From Hellea sp. (lineage in GTDB: Bacteria; Pseudomonadota; Alphaproteobacteria; Caulobacterales; Maricaulaceae), in contig JAHDEU010000001.1 in NCBI GenBank assembly GCA_020628635.1, positions 1-35,677 of the forward strand: a DNA stretch of 35,677 nucleotides, given 5' to 3'. Below, piece after piece: positions 9,593 through 17,581 of the stretch (its first letter is position 1; the number at the start of each line of letters is the position of its first letter). The position numbers and the translations under genes were made by a program. The notes beneath the pieces were generated by a model. The model did no database searches. It saw only the letters and a program-made list of their open reading frames with translations, and was not told the origin of the DNA.

Positions 9593-10123
9593 TCAGTCCC
9601 CCACAAATACTTCTTGGTGCGACGCCCGGATGGTCAGCCCGCCTTGGGCAGTCGAGTTCGTCAGGGCCCGCAAGGCACCCAGGAGACCGATGTCGTCATA
9701 GGGAAAGCTGGTGGATACGGTGACGATGTAGAGGTTCTCGCACTGTCCGCGCCAGGGTCGCGAGCCCGAGGCGGCGGCATTGCTCACCGTGGTCAGTCCG
9801 ATCGACACGGCGCTCGGGTCCGTCCAGTTCTGCAGGGCCGCCGTGCCGCCGCTGACCTGACCGCGCTGGGCAAGATTGGCGGCTTGGGTCAACGCAGCCG
9901 CATAGCCGGCGGACGCGCCGGGGTCGCAGGGGTCGGGCGCCGGAGCCCGCGCGACATAGCGCGCGGCCGCCTTGACGCCCTTCTCGGCAACGACGTGCTG
10001 ATAGGTGGCGCGGCTGAACTCGATCAGGCCGAAAACCATGGCGAACAGGATCGGCAGCAATATGCTGAACTCGACCAGGGCCGCGCCGGTTTCGTCACCT
10101 CCCAGTTGATGCCGCGGGATCAT
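9593..10123 (-). CDS. tadE: TadE-like pseudopilin (second copy)
   Basis: This 176-residue protein has a short leader (MIPRHQLGGDET) followed by G|AALVEFSILLPIL, again with Glu at +5 after the presumed prepilin cleavage glycine, and one membrane helix. The rest is periplasmic; a region with DPCDPG and GQCENLY supplies two cysteines. It is the second of two adjacent minor pseudopilin genes. Its start codon overlaps the tadG-like stop by 4 bp and it ends 3 bp before the next tadE-like gene. It is probably processed by CpaA and built into the Tad machine. Confidence 0.87.
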   Translation of the reverse strand: MIPRHQLGGDETGAALVEFSILLPILFAMVFGLIEFSRATYQHVVAEKGVKAAARYVARAPAPDPCDPGASAGYAAALTQAANLAQRGQVSGGTAALQNWTDPSAVSIGLTTVSNAAASGSRPWRGQCENLYIVTVSTSFPYDDIGLLGALRALTNSTAQGGLTIRASHQEVFVGD

Positions 10124-11610
10124 CGGAAGATCTCCACATATTCGCGTAAGGGTCCATTGTTGGCACCCGGCTCCAGCACATCGACCACTTCCAGATAGAC
10201 GGCAAAGTTGTTGTTGCCGCTGGAGGTCGGCTCACCGGCCGGTTCCGTCATGAAAGCGCGCACGAAGGCTTCCGCCGGCACGCCCGTCTCATTGCCGCGC
10301 ACATTATGCTCAACACAGTTCATGACGGCGAAATTGATCAGCCGGCGTTCCGGCGTGGGCGTGCCGCTGCCCGAATAGCAGACCGGCGCCCCGTTCTCTG
10401 CCGATCCGGTGGTGGAAGGACCCGGAATGTTTCCGCTGGCAGAGTTTTCCAGTTCGTAGATGGAATAGCGCGACACGGTCGCGGCGCTCGTGCATCCCGA
10501 GGGATAGGGATCAGAAGGGTGATTGACATCCCAATAGCTCTCGCAATCCCACTCGCTGTTGCCGAAGCGAACGTCGTTGTCGGGCGCGACCATGTTGGAA
10601 TCGCGCGGCATGCCGAGCGCCGTCGGCGCGCCAGGCGCGCTGAAATTGCCATTGCAGAGCTGGGTGGTGGTGCTCTGGCCGCCCCCGCCATTGCCGCCCC
10701 CGCCATTGCCGGGTGGGTTCCCGATATAGCCTTTGGTCACGTTGGAAGCGGGCGGGTAGTCCGGGTCGTTGGCCGCATTCTGGAAGTGCGGCCCGCCATA
10801 CATGTCGAACCGCGTGTTCAGCGCATTGCGGATGGACGCGACCTGGCCCGGACGGGTGTTCAATCGGGTCGAGAAACACTTGTCCGCGCCGTCCACGGCC
10901 GCAAGCATATGCGCCAGTGCCGGGGCGCTCTGCCCCTCGTCCGGGGTGTCGAGCAGGCCGAAATTGCCCGGTGCCCATTGCGAATTGGCGCCGGTCATCC
11001 GGACCATGATCTGCGTGCCGGTCCAGTCCTGCACGTTGAAAGGCGCGCCGGTATTGCCGTCTCGCTCCGCCGGATTGCAGATGGCCAGCGGGGTGACGCG
11101 GCAGATCTGCGCCTCCTGGCCGGCCACGGCCGTCGCCGTCATCTGCCGGGTCTTGGTGATGCCCGGCAGGGGCAGGAAGAGATTGGTGTGGGCGACCGGT
11201 GCCGTGACGACCTCGACGAACTCCGACAACCGGTCGTCGTCCGTCGTCGCGCCAAGCGGATCGTCGTCGGACGCGGGCAGTGTCGGGTAGAAATTTATGC
11301 TCTCGATGCTGACCGCCGGGTCCGAACCCGACGTACCGTGAGTGTTGCTCACCAGGGCCGTGCCGGACGCTGCGGCCGTGGCCCGCGCCTGCGCACCGGG
11401 ATTGCCGTCCAGCTGAGTCGCCGCGGCGAGCGCGGCGGCATCGGCGGCGTCCTGCAATTCGGAATGCAAGGACTGGACCCGCGCGAAATCGATGGCGAAG
11501 CCCACCATTGCGATCAGCACGGTCATGCCGACAGACACATAGACCAGCACCGCGCCTTCGCGGTCCTTGCGAAAGCGTTTGACCAGGTTCGGTATGTTGC
11601 GCGCCCCCAT
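10120..11610 (-). CDS. tadG: TadG-like pilus assembly protein (Tad N-terminal domain, long periplasmic region)
   Basis: This 496-residue protein begins with a TadE/G-type N-terminus: EGAVLVYVSVG followed by a membrane helix and ARVQSLHSELQDAADAAALAAATQ, which is the Tad domain. There is no Glu at +5, so processing by CpaA is doubtful. The large periplasmic part has many cysteines (ICRVTPLAICNP, DKCFSTR, QLCNGN, DCESYW, SGCTS, VCYSG, NCVEHN) and a Gly/Asn-rich linker made by a 15-bp tandem duplication near 10681-10710. TadG is membrane-anchored and linked to pilus assembly or its extracellular fate. Position between the small lipoprotein and the tadE pair supports the call. Confidence 0.82.
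   Translation of the reverse strand: MGARNIPNLVKRFRKDREGAVLVYVSVGMTVLIAMVGFAIDFARVQSLHSELQDAADAAALAAATQLDGNPGAQARATAAASGTALVSNTHGTSGSDPAVSIESINFYPTLPASDDDPLGATTDDDRLSEFVEVVTAPVAHTNLFLPLPGITKTRQMTATAVAGQEAQICRVTPLAICNPAERDGNTGAPFNVQDWTGTQIMVRMTGANSQWAPGNFGLLDTPDEGQSAPALAHMLAAVDGADKCFSTRLNTRPGQVASIRNALNTRFDMYGGPHFQNAANDPDYPPASNVTKGYIGNPPGNGGGGNGGGGQSTTTQLCNGNFSAPGAPTALGMPRDSNMVAPDNDVRFGNSEWDCESYWDVNHPSDPYPSGCTSAATVSRYSIYELENSASGNIPGPSTTGSAENGAPVCYSGSGTPTPERRLINFAVMNCVEHNVRGNETGVPAEAFVRAFMTEPAGEPTSSGNNNFAVYLEVVDVLEPGANNGPLREYVEIFR
10681..10710. repeat. Tandem 15-bp direct repeat (2 exact copies) inside the tadG-like gene
   Basis: The unit GCCCCCGCCATTGCC occurs twice without a gap. On the minus strand it encodes a Gly/Asn pentapeptide, GNGGG, twice, forming a flexible linker in the periplasmic part of the TadG-like protein. 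Because the unit is a multiple of three, gain or loss of a copy would change linker length without a frameshift. Confidence 0.9.
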
Positions 11611-11615
11611 GTGTC

Positions 11616-11888
11616 TCAGTCCTCGACAGAGATGCTGGTCTTGGGCGGTGTCGGGTCCTTCACCTCTCCGTCGAGATAGCGCTGGATCGCGGCCGCCGCG
11701 ACCTCGGGCGTCACGCTGGGCGCGCCGACCGCCGGGTTCGGATCGACGATCTGCTTGGCATAGGCCTCCTGCAGGGCGCGGCCGGTATTGGGCGACAGAT
11801 AGCCCTCATTGGTGGCGCAGGCGCCGAGCAAAAGCCCAGCGGCAGCGGTCAAGGCAACCCAAGCGGTGCGTGTGTTCGACTGTCTCAT
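11616..11888 (-). CDS. Small lipoprotein of the tad locus (in the place of CpaD)
   Basis: This 90-residue protein has a clear lipoprotein signal: basic start, hydrophobic core (AWVALTAAAGLLLGAC), and lipidated C24. The mature part is about 67 residues with a central AKQIVDPNP and AIQRYLDGEVKDP. That pattern resembles small lipoproteins I associate with other tad loci, but I cannot name a family with certainty. It is too short for the usual CpaD (roughly 200 residues), although it occupies the slot after the cpaC secretin where cpaD normally lies. Its start overlaps the cpaC stop by 4 bp and it ends 5 bp before the tadG-like gene. A pilotin-like or secretin-stabilising role is a reasonable inference only. 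Confidence 0.75.
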   Translation of the reverse strand: MRQSNTRTAWVALTAAAGLLLGACATNEGYLSPNTGRALQEAYAKQIVDPNPAVGAPSVTPEVAAAAIQRYLDGEVKDPTPPKTSISVED

Positions 11889-13264
11889 GGCGTGCGCCCC
11901 CGCTCTACAATGCCGCCCAGGAACAAGTCGGCGTCGGATGGCCGGTTGGCGAAGTCGTTGGGCAGGACGTAATCGGACCCTTCATAGGGCTCGACGAAAA
12001 ATGGTGTGATGATGATCATGAGCTCGGTCTCGCGCCGGGCGTAGCCGGGAGAGCGAGCGAGCGCGCCGAGGATCGGGATGCTGCTGATGCCGGGAATACC
12101 CTGCAGCTCGGATTCGAACCGGTCCTGCAACAGGCCGGCGATAACGAAGCTCTGGCCGTTCTTCAGTTCCACCGTGGTGGAGGCCCGGCGCGTGATCAGT
12201 GCGGGCACGGTGATGAAGTTCAGCACGATGCCGTTGTTGGGGTCGAGCGAGCTGACCTCCGGCTCCACCTTCATGCTGATCTTGTCGCCGATGATAGTCG
12301 GCGTGTAGGCCAGCTTGACGCCGAATTCCTTGAATTCGATGCGGATGCGGCTGCCCCCGTTCTGCGTGTCCTCGCCGACCGGGATCGGAAACTCCCCGCC
12401 CGCCAGGAAGTAGGCCGTTTCGCCGTTCATGGCGACGAGATTGGGTTCGGCGAGCGTGGTGATCAGCCCCTGTTCCTCGAGAGCGTCGTAAAAGACGTCG
12501 ATATTGAAGTCGCCCAGTTCAAAGGTCGCGAGGCCGTTGACGAAGGACTCGATGTCGAGGACTCCGGATTGAAGGCTCAGCAGGTGGTCGCCATCCGGGA
12601 CGGCGCCGGAGTTGGGATAGCGCGCGCCGCTCGACAGGTTCATCCGCTTGGACACGCTGCGTTCGACTTCCGCGATCCTGACCTGCAGCATGACCTGGCG
12701 GCTGGCGCCCGTGTCCACGGCGTTCATCACGGATTGGACGCCGTGCTGTTCGGCCAGTTGGCGCGCCATGTTGGCGATGGCCGGAGAGCTCGCCGAGCCG
12801 GACAGCACGACCGAGTCGCCATTGCTGCGAACCTCGATGTTCTCATTGGGGGCGAGATCGTACAGGCTCTTCTTCAGGGCCGCGAGATCGTGATCGACAT
12901 TGACCTTGAAGACGCCGCGCAACCGCTTTCCCGCATCGAACAGTGTCAGCGTGGTCATGCCGGTCTTCTTGCCGAGCACATAAAGGCTCTGGTCGCTCAT
13001 CGGCACGAGGTCGGCCACGTCGGGGTCGGCGATCAGCGAATGCGCGATCGGCGCGTCGAAATGCAGAACCTGCGACTGGCCGGCGGCGATGGAGACATTC
13101 CCCGATACCGGCTGGCCGGTGGGAGAGAGCCGTATGCGCTCGCTGAGCGACGGGTCGTCCATCGTCGTCACCTGCGCCTGGACCGGCAGAACGGCCGTGC
13201 CCAGCAGCGCTGCGGTCGCGATCGCCAGGTTTCGAAATCTTCGCCTGTCATGAACCTTGAACAT
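11885..13264 (-). CDS. cpaC: Outer-membrane secretin CpaC/RcpA
   Basis: This 459-residue protein forms the outer-membrane channel for the Flp pilus. The start at 13264 is preferred over one 36 bp upstream because it follows an AGGGGG ribosome site and gives a normal signal peptide ending VQA. The N-terminal region contains the pilus-secretin domain (about residues 50-120) and a BON-like segment (LAALKKSLYDLAPNENIEVRS). The secretin core follows, with VMLQVRIAEVERS and a C-terminal beta region including FVIAGLLQDRFES, PGISSIPILGALARS and ELMIIITP, which are typical secretin phrases. It overlaps the small lipoprotein gene by 4 bp and lies 69 bp after cpaB. Confidence 0.93.
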   Translation of the reverse strand: MFKVHDRRRFRNLAIATAALLGTAVLPVQAQVTTMDDPSLSERIRLSPTGQPVSGNVSIAAGQSQVLHFDAPIAHSLIADPDVADLVPMSDQSLYVLGKKTGMTTLTLFDAGKRLRGVFKVNVDHDLAALKKSLYDLAPNENIEVRSNGDSVVLSGSASSPAIANMARQLAEQHGVQSVMNAVDTGASRQVMLQVRIAEVERSVSKRMNLSSGARYPNSGAVPDGDHLLSLQSGVLDIESFVNGLATFELGDFNIDVFYDALEEQGLITTLAEPNLVAMNGETAYFLAGGEFPIPVGEDTQNGGSRIRIEFKEFGVKLAYTPTIIGDKISMKVEPEVSSLDPNNGIVLNFITVPALITRRASTTVELKNGQSFVIAGLLQDRFESELQGIPGISSIPILGALARSPGYARRETELMIIITPFFVEPYEGSDYVLPNDFANRPSDADLFLGGIVERGRTP

Positions 13265-13333
13265 AATGCCCCCTGTGGTGTTGCCGCATCTGGCCGCCAT
13301 TTGCCCGGGCGGCTGATGCCAGATGATGTGGTG

Positions 13334-14356
13334 TTACGGATTCGGCGCAGGCCCGCTGAGCAGCACCGCCGTCGTTCCGACGGAGCTGCGTACGCCGCCC
13401 GCCAGTCTCTCCGTCCCATCGGCTGCGATGGTGGCTTCGCGCACGACTTCGCTTTCGGATGTCTCCACCCCGCGTGTGATGCGCATGGTCGCATTCGGGT
13501 CGGGCTTCGGCGCAGCCGCGACACGGGTGCGTCGGCTCACCGGACGGTAGCGGCGCGGCGAGATCTGCGGCGTTTCCTCCAGCTTTTCGCCAAGGCGGTT
13601 GTCGTTCACCAGATCGGCGATCTCGATGGTGTCGCTATTGGCGTCGATGACGCTGCCGCGCGCCACCATGGGACGCAGCAACAGGTCGAGCTCGCCCACA
13701 CGCGACGCCAGGGAAATCTTCTGGGCCTGCTCGGTGGAGACTTCCAGCGTGGCCGCCTTGGCCACCACGGCGCCTTCCGTGCTCTCGTCCGCGATCTGGT
13801 CCACGGCCAGCACTCTCACATCCCGCACGAGCAGTTTGGATTCGGCGATGCGCGCTTCGTTTGCGCGGTTGCGCTCGTCGCGGGTGTAGACGACGTCCAC
13901 GCGGTCGCCCGGCAGGACGAAGCCCGCCACACCGGTAACGTCCGTCACGCTCACGGCAACGGCGCGCATGTCGGGGTCCACCACTTGCGACAGGGTCGCG
14001 CGGTAGCCGAATCCGGAGATCTTGTTCTGGACGACGGGTTCGTTCTTGGCGATGGACCGGATCGCGACCCGGCGGGTGCCCAACATGACTTCGGAGATTT
14101 CCGAAAAGGAATTCTCGGGACGGACGTCCTCGCCTTCCGGCCAGGGGACTTCGCGTAGCATTTCCGCCGTGATCTCATCCCCGAAGTTGAGCGGTCCGGC
14201 CGCCACAACGAGCGTGCCGACCTCCTGCTCTGGCGCTTCCAGCGCTGCGACCGCAGGCTTCACTCGCTGGGAGTTGATGTAGGAGCGGGTCATCAGAACG
14301 CTGATCGCGCCCAGGATGATGGCACCCACAAAGATCAGGATGGAAATATTACGCAT
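13334..14356 (-). CDS. cpaB: Flp pilus assembly protein CpaB/RcpC
   Basis: This 340-residue periplasmic protein is anchored by one N-terminal helix (residues 4-25, ISILIFVGAIILGAISVL). It has a SAF/RcpC domain: PLNFGDEITAEML and VAIRSIAKNEPVVQNKI (residues about 55-110), followed by RAVAVSVTDVTGVAGFVLPGDRVDVVYT, a strong CpaB signature. The C-terminal 60 residues are Pro/Arg-rich and probably flexible. CpaB works with the CpaC secretin in the periplasm. The gene lies 74 bp downstream of flp, with a strong hairpin in the gap, and 69 bp upstream of cpaC. Confidence 0.92.
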   Translation of the reverse strand: MRNISILIFVGAIILGAISVLMTRSYINSQRVKPAVAALEAPEQEVGTLVVAAGPLNFGDEITAEMLREVPWPEGEDVRPENSFSEISEVMLGTRRVAIRSIAKNEPVVQNKISGFGYRATLSQVVDPDMRAVAVSVTDVTGVAGFVLPGDRVDVVYTRDERNRANEARIAESKLLVRDVRVLAVDQIADESTEGAVVAKAATLEVSTEQAQKISLASRVGELDLLLRPMVARGSVIDANSDTIEIADLVNDNRLGEKLEETPQISPRRYRPVSRRTRVAAAPKPDPNATMRITRGVETSESEVVREATIAADGTERLAGGVRSSVGTTAVLLSGPAPNP

Positions 14357-14395
14357 GACGACGCCCCGCTGTCATTGCTGAATATGAATTGGGAT

Positions 14396-14420
14396 GGGAG
14401 CCGGGACGATCCCGGCTCCC
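14396..14420 (-). terminator. Strong GC-rich hairpin between flp and cpaB (attenuator or processing site)
   Basis: An 11-bp perfect stem (GGGAGCCGGGA paired with TCCCGGCTCCC) closes a 3-base loop, starting 10 bp after the flp stop. There is no T-run after it on the minus strand, so it is not a classical intrinsic terminator. It could partly stop transcription or protect the 3' end of a short flp mRNA. Either would give much more pilin than assembly proteins from one promoter, which the stoichiometry of pili requires. Confidence 0.75.
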
Positions 14421-14430
14421 GTAGTGAGGA

Positions 14431-14616
14431 CTAGGTCCAGTTGGTGTTGAGGTCGCCCCAAGCGCCGGTGACCTTGCCGCCGACCAGAACGATCGTGGCG
14501 ATCACGGCCGCCGTGATGAGGCCGATCAGGATCGAATACTCGATCAGCGATGCGCCTTCGACGTTCTTGCGGATGTCGTTGGCCAGGATCTGGCCCTTGG
14601 TGATAAGTTTCAGCAT
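14431..14616 (-). CDS. flp: Flp-type major pilin
   Basis: This 61-residue prepilin has a basic leader of 21 residues, the Flp processing signature G21|ASLIEYS (Glu at +5, Tyr at +6) and a long hydrophobic helix (IEYSILIGLITAAVIATIVLV). The mature pilin would be 40 residues, normal for Flp. A near-ideal ribosome site, AAGGAG, lies 6 bases before the ATG (14623-14628 on the minus strand). It is the first gene of the tad operon, downstream of a CtrA-type box and followed by a strong hairpin. The product polymerises into adhesive Tad pili at the cell surface. Confidence 0.95.
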   Translation of the reverse strand: MLKLITKGQILANDIRKNVEGASLIEYSILIGLITAAVIATIVLVGGKVTGAWGDLNTNWT

Positions 14617-14919
14617 GTCTAACTCCTTCAGTTTTTAAGCTGCGGGAATCAGGGAAAGTCCTCGGTGATGGAGAATGCACCCCCCTGCGCCCATGAACCG
14701 TTTGGTTCGGGAGTTAACCTGCTCTTAACGATTTGCGTGATGCAAGGCCGATTTTGGCGACGGAGCCCGAACTACATATGGCTGTATGGGCGCAGCCGAA
14801 TCTTTCGCGTTTTGTTAACCATGACCCCGATGGAGCCGGCCGAATCTGGAACGTTCGAGATGTGCCGAAAGGACGGTTTCGTGACGACGAAACGGCTGAA
14901 GCACCCGGGGCCAGACCCT
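14617..14919 (-). promoter_or_regulatory. tad operon promoter region
   Basis: These 303 bp hold no convincing gene. They contain the flp ribosome site AAGGAG (14623-14628), an inverted repeat GAACC-gttt-GGTTC (14695-14708) and the CtrA-type box (14714-14729). A further TTAAC half-site lies at 14815-14819. The left part is moderately AT-rich compared with the surroundings. The pilin promoter must lie here; the exact -10 could not be fixed by eye. Confidence 0.6.
14714..14729 (-). promoter_or_regulatory. CtrA-type binding box (exact TTAA-N7-TTAAC)
   Basis: The sequence TTAA-CCTGCTC-TTAAC matches the CtrA consensus of Caulobacterales exactly. Because of its flanking G it also reads as an exact match on the other strand (gTTAA-N7-TTAAc). 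It lies about 100 bp upstream of the flp start. In Caulobacter, transcription of the pilin gene pilA depends on CtrA, so direct cell-cycle control of this operon is a reasonable inference. Confidence 0.75.
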
Positions 14920-15225
14920 TTAGATCAGCCGCGCACGGGTCTGAATCACGATCACTCCGATGACCACGGACAGCGTCATCGGCGCGGCGATGATGTTGGC
15001 CAGCGGCGTCATCGCGTCCTCTTGCAGCCACCCGATATTGGTCGCAACACCCAGGCCGACGCCGAGACCCACGGCCATCAAAATCGCAAGGGCCACGCTG
15101 CGCCATGACACCGCCCAGAAGAAAGACACATAGGCCACTACGCCGCGGACGATCCTGCCCGCCGTCATGACGGACAGATCGTGCAAGGAAGAAGTGTCGT
15201 GACGTGTCGTGGCATTGAGGGTCAT
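14920..15225 (-). CDS. Small two-helix membrane protein, unknown function
   Basis: This 101-residue frame encodes two clear membrane helices: about residues 44-62 (SVALAILMAVGLGVGLGVA) and 75-96 (ANIIAAPMTLSVVIGVIVIQ). A weaker hydrophobic stretch, VVAYVSFFWAVSW, precedes them. No family is recognised. The ATG lacks a convincing ribosome site, so the start may be downstream, for example at Met20. It lies upstream of the pilus operon in the same orientation, 303 bp from flp, and probably forms its own transcript. The hydrophobic pattern makes it more likely a gene than a chance frame. Confidence 0.6.
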   Translation of the reverse strand: MTLNATTRHDTSSLHDLSVMTAGRIVRGVVAYVSFFWAVSWRSVALAILMAVGLGVGLGVATNIGWLQEDAMTPLANIIAAPMTLSVVIGVIVIQTRARLI

Positions 15226-15618
15226 GGATGAGAGGATAGCGCTTTGTCATTAATATAGACCTAAAGGAACGATAGGTTCCATCAGTGTGACATCTCTTCC
15301 GCGTCACCTTCCCGTTTTCCATTTGTTAAAGACATGAGCCCGTCGAACTACATACAGTTGTGTGCCGGTCAGTCAGGACAGGACCGGTCGGAGCGTTAAA
15401 TTAAAATAACTCTGATTCTTTAACATACTGTTTTATAGAGTTTATTTATATAAACCGATTCACTTTCGACTCAATTTTATTGTGTAGCCCGTCTGGATTT
15501 GCTATTCAGAAAGCATCAACGGGGGCGCTTTCCCGTTAAGTTGGCTCAGCACGTCCTCGGCGCGAGGTCGCTCTGCAGACCTGGCTTGACGGTAAGGTCC
15601 CGAAGCAGGGGCTGGGCG
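15226..15618 (+). promoter_or_regulatory. AT-rich control region ahead of the type I secretion operon
   Basis: This 393-bp gap contains the most AT-rich stretch of the window (about 15400-15482). It includes a 10-bp palindrome TTTATATAAA (15445-15454) and several TTAA words, but no second exact CtrA box. An inverted repeat CCGGTC-N11-GACCGG spans 15365-15387, and GGAAC-N5-GTTCC spans 15266-15280; either could be an operator. No gene is supported here. A TTG start at 15499, in frame with the tolC-like gene, is considered less likely than the ATG at 15619. Confidence 0.5.
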
Positions 15619-17577
15619 ATGTCGAATTTCATCCACACAACGTCCGCAGGGAAACCTGCGCTCGACTTGTCTTTGCATGTCGTTCGGATTGGCGGACGAA
15701 CCGCATTCGGTTTGCGCGCCAGTCTGGTGACGTCGGCCATGTGTCTGGTCGCGCTGCCATGTGCAGCCATGGACATGCAAACGGCGCTGGAAACGGCGAT
15801 GGCAACCAATCCCGAGATCGCGGAAGCGGCCGCCAATCGCCGCGCCATAGACTTCGAATACGAGCAGGCCCGCTATCTCAACCGGCCCAGCCTGCTACTC
15901 GACGCGCGGATCGGGCCGGAGCTTGTCGACAGCCGAACCACGCGCGTGCTTGGAACGGACGACCGCGCGTTGTTCGGTCGCCAGGCGTCTGCCACCTTGC
16001 AGCAGAACCTGTTTTCCTTCGGCCGCCACGATGCCGAGCAGGATCGGCAGGCAGCCCGCGTCGATGCGGCGGCCATGCGCGTCGAGGAGCGCTCAGAATT
16101 CGTCGCACTGGACGTCATCCAGGCCTATCTCGACATCTCCCGCATTCGGGACGTTCTCGCCGTGTCGGACGAGAACGTCGCGTTCAACCAGGCCAAGGTG
16201 GACCAGCTCGGCCGCGGCGTCAGCGCCGGCGTGACCGGCTCCGCCGACGCCCGGCAGGCCGAGGAGCGCCTCAGCGCCGCGCTGGTCGTGCGGTCCGAGA
16301 CCGAGGAGGCGCTGGATTTCGCCGAAGCCAGTTTCATGCGACTGGTCGGCCAGCCAATAGGGCAGACGCAAATGCCCCGCTCCATAGCCGGGCAGGTTCC
16401 CCAGTCCTTGCAGGACGCCCTCGCGCAGGCGCGCCGCAACAACCCCACGCTTCGCATCGCCCACAGTGACCTGGACACGTCGCGGGCCAACTACCGCAAG
16501 GCCAAGGCCGAGTTGAAACCGGAGATCCTGTTTGAGCTGGTCGGTCGCGCCGGTGAGGATATCGGCGGGTTCGAGGACAACAACAACGACGTGCGGGCCC
16601 AGCTCAGATTCCGCCATGAATTCCGTGGGGGCATCAAGTCCGCGGCCGTGCAGGAGCAGCTCAACCGCGTCGACGAGGCACGCGCGAGGATCATGAGCCT
16701 GGAGCGCAATGTGGACCAGGTGGTTCGCGAAGCGTGGTCCACCCGCACCCGAACCCGCGCGCGCGTCGCCAATCTGGAGCGCCAAGTCGCGCAAGGAACG
16801 GAACTGCTCGACAGCTATCAACGCGAGTTCGCCGTCAACCGCCGGACATTGCTCGATATCCTCGATGCCGAGAACTCGCTGTTCCAGGCGAAGTCGGCCC
16901 TCGCCACGGCGCGCTATTCGGACATTTTCGCACAGTATAGGTTGCTGGCCGCAACGGGCTCGCTTCTCGACACATTGGGACTGCAGCCTCTGCGCGAAGC
17001 CTCCACCGGTCTCCGAGAGTTGGAGAAGGTCCCGCCGACGCCACCGGCCGATACAGAACCGCGCCGCTATCCCGATCACATGGACGATGTCGATGGAGCC
17101 GCCGCGGCCAGCCTCGCTGCCGCGCCCGCGCCGATGTCGGAGTCCGATTTCGCGGCAGTGGACGTCGTTCCCGTCATCCGGCAGTCGCCGAGCCCTGCGC
17201 AAGCTCTCTCGGCCATGGCCGCCATCGACGCCTATGTCGATGATGCCGTCGGCATCCAGCCTCTTCCGGCCGCGCCCGTTCGGATCGCGTCGGTGGACGG
17301 CGCCCTGCCTGTCGACAGCGCTGCCGTGGAGAGTATCGCCGCAGTCACGCACACCGAAACGCCCGCGCCAGTGCGGGTCAAATCGACCGTTGCCGAGCCT
17401 GTTGCGGAACTGGCACCAGCTCCCAACGTGCCGATGACGCGCGCTCCCGAAGGTGGAATGCTGGTCCAGAGCATTTCGGCTGCGGATTTCGCCCTGATAA
17501 AGGAAAATCCGAAGGCAACCCTCCTGCCGGACGGCAACAGCCTCGTCCTCGACCACACGATCTATCTGAAGCGCTGA
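15619..17577 (+). CDS. TolC-family outer-membrane protein of the type I secretion system, with long C-terminal extension
   Basis: The start is set at the ATG at 15619, behind an AGGGG ribosome site, giving 652 residues; an in-frame TTG lies 40 codons upstream. A late hydrophobic stretch (about residues 36-50, ending CAA) serves as signal peptide. The two outer-membrane efflux (OEP) repeats cover about residues 51-455, with typical phrases MDMQTALETAMATNPEI, LQQNLFSFGRHDAEQD, ALDVIQAYLDISR and RRTLLDILDAENSLFQAK. This is the LapE-like class. After the TolC fold there is an atypical tail of about 195 residues, Pro/Ala-rich and ending in a small apparently folded segment (LVQSISAADFALI to IYLKR). 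It is the first gene of a tight plus-strand operon with the ABC exporter 4 bp downstream. Confidence 0.88.
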   Translation: MSNFIHTTSAGKPALDLSLHVVRIGGRTAFGLRASLVTSAMCLVALPCAAMDMQTALETAMATNPEIAEAAANRRAIDFEYEQARYLNRPSLLLDARIGPELVDSRTTRVLGTDDRALFGRQASATLQQNLFSFGRHDAEQDRQAARVDAAAMRVEERSEFVALDVIQAYLDISRIRDVLAVSDENVAFNQAKVDQLGRGVSAGVTGSADARQAEERLSAALVVRSETEEALDFAEASFMRLVGQPIGQTQMPRSIAGQVPQSLQDALAQARRNNPTLRIAHSDLDTSRANYRKAKAELKPEILFELVGRAGEDIGGFEDNNNDVRAQLRFRHEFRGGIKSAAVQEQLNRVDEARARIMSLERNVDQVVREAWSTRTRTRARVANLERQVAQGTELLDSYQREFAVNRRTLLDILDAENSLFQAKSALATARYSDIFAQYRLLAATGSLLDTLGLQPLREASTGLRELEKVPPTPPADTEPRRYPDHMDDVDGAAAASLAAAPAPMSESDFAAVDVVPVIRQSPSPAQALSAMAAIDAYVDDAVGIQPLPAAPVRIASVDGALPVDSAAVESIAAVTHTETPAPVRVKSTVAEPVAELAPAPNVPMTRAPEGGMLVQSISAADFALIKENPKATLLPDGNSLVLDHTIYLKR

Positions 17578-17581
17578 CCGG

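Noticed and set aside
11567..14158. An 863-codon plus-strand frame opposite cpaC and cpaB
   Set aside because: The minus strand encodes unmistakable CpaC and CpaB; the plus-strand product has no domain and is rich in His, Arg, Asp and Gln as expected for an antisense frame.
15266..15280. GGAAC word as part of an EcfG general-stress promoter
   Set aside because: No CGTT-type -10 element was found at 16-17 bp on either strand; the word is better described as part of an inverted repeat.
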